The notes under the pieces were generated by a model. The model did no database searches. It worked only from the letters and a program-made list of their open reading frames with translations, and was not told where the DNA came from. A program made the translations under genes and the position numbers. From positions 1 through 23,188 of the forward strand of contig JBBQFD010000010.1 in NCBI GenBank assembly GCA_038321575.1: 23,188 nucleotides of DNA, written 5' to 3'. Source of the stretch: JBBQFD01 sp038321575 (GTDB taxonomy: Bacteria; Bacillota_I; Bacilli_A; RF39; UBA660). Positions 21,550-23,188 of the stretch are shown here, piece after piece; the stretch's first letter is position 1, and each line of letters starts with the position of its first letter.

Positions 21550-22296
21550 ATGATAAGTATTAAAACTCCAAAAGAAATTGAATTAATGATTAAGGCTGGT
21601 CTGATTGTTGGTAATGCGCATAAATATCTAATACCGCATGTAAAACCCGGAATTACGACTAAGGAGCTAGAATCGCTAGCTAATCAATTTATCATTGATT
21701 CTAACGCTACCCCATCTTTTAAAGGCTATGATGGTTATCCAGGAGCAATATGTACTTCAATTAACGATGAAGTTGTACATGGTATTCCAGGGATTAGAGT
21801 CTTAAAAGAAGGAGACATAATTTCTATCGATATTGGAGCCTGTTATAAAGGATATCACGGTGATTCTGCTTGGACATATCCGGTAGGTAAAATAAGTAGT
21901 GAGAATGAATATCTAATGCGCCATACTGAGGCAGCACTATTTAAAGGACTATCAGTTATTAAAGATGGAATTCGAGTCGGAGATATCGGTTATGCAGTTG
22001 AACAATATGCGATTAGCCACCAATTAGGAGTTGTAAAAGAATTAGTTGGGCATGGAGTAGGTAAAGATCTACATGAAATGCCTGATGTACCTAATTATGG
22101 TAAACCCCATACAGGACCAATCTTAAAAGCAGGTATGGTTATTGCGGTTGAACCAATGTTAAACTTTGGTTCATCAAGAATAAAGATACTTGATGATGGT
22201 TGGACAATTGTTACAGCTGATAAGAAACCATCAGCACACTATGAACATACTGTTCTAGTAGAAGAAGATGGTTACAGAATTTTAACAAAGAGGTGA
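21550..22296 (+). CDS. map: methionine aminopeptidase, type I
   Basis: MetAP removes the first methionine from nascent proteins whose second residue is small. The 248 residues match the short bacterial type Ia form. The five metal ligands are visible: D94 and D105 (SIDIGACYKGYHGDS), H168 (GHGVGKDLHE), E201 (VIAVEPML) and E232 (HYEHT); H77 in VVHGIPG is the substrate-side histidine. AAAGGAGTG stands 7 nt before ATG 21550. This is the only gene in the window that ends in TGA, and infA follows 3 nt later in the same frame. Confidence 0.97.
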   Translation: MISIKTPKEIELMIKAGLIVGNAHKYLIPHVKPGITTKELESLANQFIIDSNATPSFKGYDGYPGAICTSINDEVVHGIPGIRVLKEGDIISIDIGACYKGYHGDSAWTYPVGKISSENEYLMRHTEAALFKGLSVIKDGIRVGDIGYAVEQYAISHQLGVVKELVGHGVGKDLHEMPDVPNYGKPHTGPILKAGMVIAVEPMLNFGSSRIKILDDGWTIVTADKKPSAHYEHTVLVEEDGYRILTKR

Positions 22297-22299
22297 AAC

Positions 22300-22515
22300 A
22301 TGGCTAAAGAAGATATTATTGAGGTCGAAGGAAAAGTACTAGAAGTATTACCAGGTGGTAGCTTTAAAGTACAACTCGAAAACAAATTAACTGTAATTGC
22401 TCACGTTTCTGGTAAAATCCGAATGAACTATATTCGCATTTTAACAGGTGATACAGTAACTGTGGAATTATCACCATATGATTTAACACGTGGGCGCATA
22501 ACCTATAGAAAATAA
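22300..22515 (+). CDS. infA: translation initiation factor IF-1
   Basis: IF-1 is an OB-fold protein that covers the A site of the 30S subunit during initiation. The 71 residues match the usual 71-72: KEDIIEVEGKVLEVLPGGSF, KVQLENKLTVIAHVSGKIRM, NYIRILTGDTVTVELSPYDL and TRGRITYRK. ATG 22300 follows AGAGGTG, which lies within the end of map and its stop codon. It sits between map and rpmJ, the usual Firmicutes place. Confidence 0.98.
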   Translation: MAKEDIIEVEGKVLEVLPGGSFKVQLENKLTVIAHVSGKIRMNYIRILTGDTVTVELSPYDLTRGRITYRK

Positions 22516-22527
22516 TGGGAGGTATTT

Positions 22528-22641
22528 ATGAAAGTAAGACCATCAGTAAAGAAAATATGCGAAAAATGCAAAGTAACAAGACGCAAGGGAACAGTATTTA
22601 TTACATGTACTAACCCTAAACATAAGCAAAGACAAGGTTAA
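22528..22641 (+). CDS. rpmJ: 50S ribosomal protein L36
   Basis: L36 is the smallest ribosomal protein (37 residues here, the common length) and binds a zinc ion in the large subunit. Reading from ATG 22528 gives MKVRPSVKKICEKCKVTRRK, then GTVFITCTNPKHKQRQG and TAA. C11, C14, C27 and H32 are the four zinc ligands, so it is the C+ form. GGGAGG lies about 6 nt upstream. It fits the infA-rpmJ-rpsM order. Confidence 0.97.
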   Translation: MKVRPSVKKICEKCKVTRRKGTVFITCTNPKHKQRQG

Positions 22642-22654
22642 TAGGAGGTGTTTT

Positions 22655-23029
22655 ATGGCACGTATTAAAGGTATAGATGTACCAAATAACAAGAGAGTCG
22701 AAATAGCATTAACTTATATTTATGGTATAGGTCGTCAATTGTCAAACACAATTTTAAAAGATGCTAAAATTGATATTAATAAAAAGGCTGGAGATCTTGA
22801 TGCTGATGAATTAGCACGTATTCGTGATGAAGCTGCTAAATACACAACTGAAGGAGATCTACGTCGCGAAATTAATACTAATATTAAGACCAAAATGGAT
22901 ATTAACTCATACCAAGGAATCCGTCATAAAAAAGGATTACCAGTAAGAGGACAAAGAACAAATCGTAATGCTCGTACTCGTAAGGGTAAAGGCAAAGTTG
23001 TTGCTAATAAAAAAACTGCAACTAAATAG
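22655..23029 (+). CDS. rpsM: 30S ribosomal protein S13
   Basis: S13 lies in the small-subunit head and contacts the P-site tRNA and the large subunit through bridges. The 124 residues show MARIKGIDVPNNKRVEIALT, YIYGIGRQLS, the helix-two-turn-helix middle, and the basic C-terminal run with YQGIRHKKGLPVRGQRT then NRNARTRKGKG. AGGAGG stands 8 nt before ATG 22655. The last residues (KVVANKKTATK) are a typical lysine-rich tail. rpsK follows after 29 nt. Confidence 0.98.
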   Translation: MARIKGIDVPNNKRVEIALTYIYGIGRQLSNTILKDAKIDINKKAGDLDADELARIRDEAAKYTTEGDLRREINTNIKTKMDINSYQGIRHKKGLPVRGQRTNRNARTRKGKGKVVANKKTATK

Positions 23030-23058
23030 AACTTGTTGTAAAAAAGGAGGTTATATAA

Positions 23059-23188
23059 ATGGCTTATAAAGCAAGAAAACGTAAAGTTAAGAAAAACGTC
23101 CCAGAAGGTAGAGCTTATATTCACTCAACTTTTAACAATACCATCGTTACTATAAGTGATAATGAAGGTAATGCAATTAGTTGGGCTT
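23059..23188 (+). CDS. rpsK: 30S ribosomal protein S11 (3'-truncated by window edge)
   Basis: S11 sits on the platform near the mRNA exit. Only the first 43 codons are present: a basic start KARKRKVKKNVPEGRAYIHS and then TFNNTIVTISDNEGNAISWA, which is the conserved S11 core (FNNTIVTxxDxxGNxxSW). AAAAAAGGAGG stands about 8 nt before ATG 23059. rpoA and rplQ would be expected after it in Firmicutes. Confidence 0.97.
   Translation, partial: MAYKARKRKVKKNVPEGRAYIHSTFNNTIVTISDNEGNAISWA

Noticed and set aside
22294..22296. TGA read as tryptophan (Mycoplasma code)
   Set aside because: All tryptophans in conserved positions use TGG, no conserved gene has an internal TGA, and read-through would fuse map to infA. 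TGA is a stop here.

Overview
The window is a dense, AT-rich housekeeping stretch of a bacterial chromosome with every gene on the + strand. Several things point to the Firmicutes, probably a deep Bacilli or Mollicutes-related lineage (Acholeplasma/Izemoplasma/Erysipelotrichia-like): the gene order, strong GGAGG ribosome binding sites, a zinc-type S14, DUF951 beside parB and ychF, and low GC. Tryptophan is read from TGG, and TGA is a stop (used once, at map), so the Mycoplasma code does not apply. Genus cannot be fixed from this window alone.

Region 1 (1-5525): the 3' part of ung (uracil-DNA glycosylase), tilS (tRNA-Ile lysidine synthetase) and ftsH (membrane AAA+ protease), then an intrinsic terminator and the chromosome-partitioning pair parA/parB. 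The ftsH product carries a C-terminal segment resembling a Rho-N/SAP-like domain.

Region 2 (5565-10291): a DUF951 protein, an AbgT-family transporter, the GTPase ychF and a YwaF/TMEM164-like membrane protein, followed by rpsF-ssb-rpsR. The rpsF group has its own extended -10 promoter and a short leader that can fold to hide the ribosome binding site. It ends in a terminator. This is the Bacillus order yyzM-yyaF-rpsF-ssb-rpsR with two membrane-protein genes inserted.

Region 3 (10292-23188): a strong promoter and a structured leader of about 128 nt, then the merged S10 and spc operons: rpsJ, rplC, rplD, rplW, rplB, rpsS, rplV, rpsC, rplP, rpmC, rpsQ, rplN, rplX, rplE, rpsZ (type Z S14), rpsH, rplF, rplR, rpsE, rplO, secY, adk, map, infA, rpmJ, rpsM and the start of rpsK. 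No terminator is visible after the leader, so this is probably one long transcript that runs past the window. The L30 gene (rpmD), usually between rpsE and rplO, is absent. L3 has a long acidic tail and L22 a long lysine-rich tail.

I see no IS element, prophage, CRISPR array, tRNA or rRNA, and no stretch above 300 bases without a gene. I found no new stand-alone system. The points worth a second look are protein tails, RNA leaders, a variant adenylate kinase P-loop and the single TGA stop separating map from infA in the same frame.
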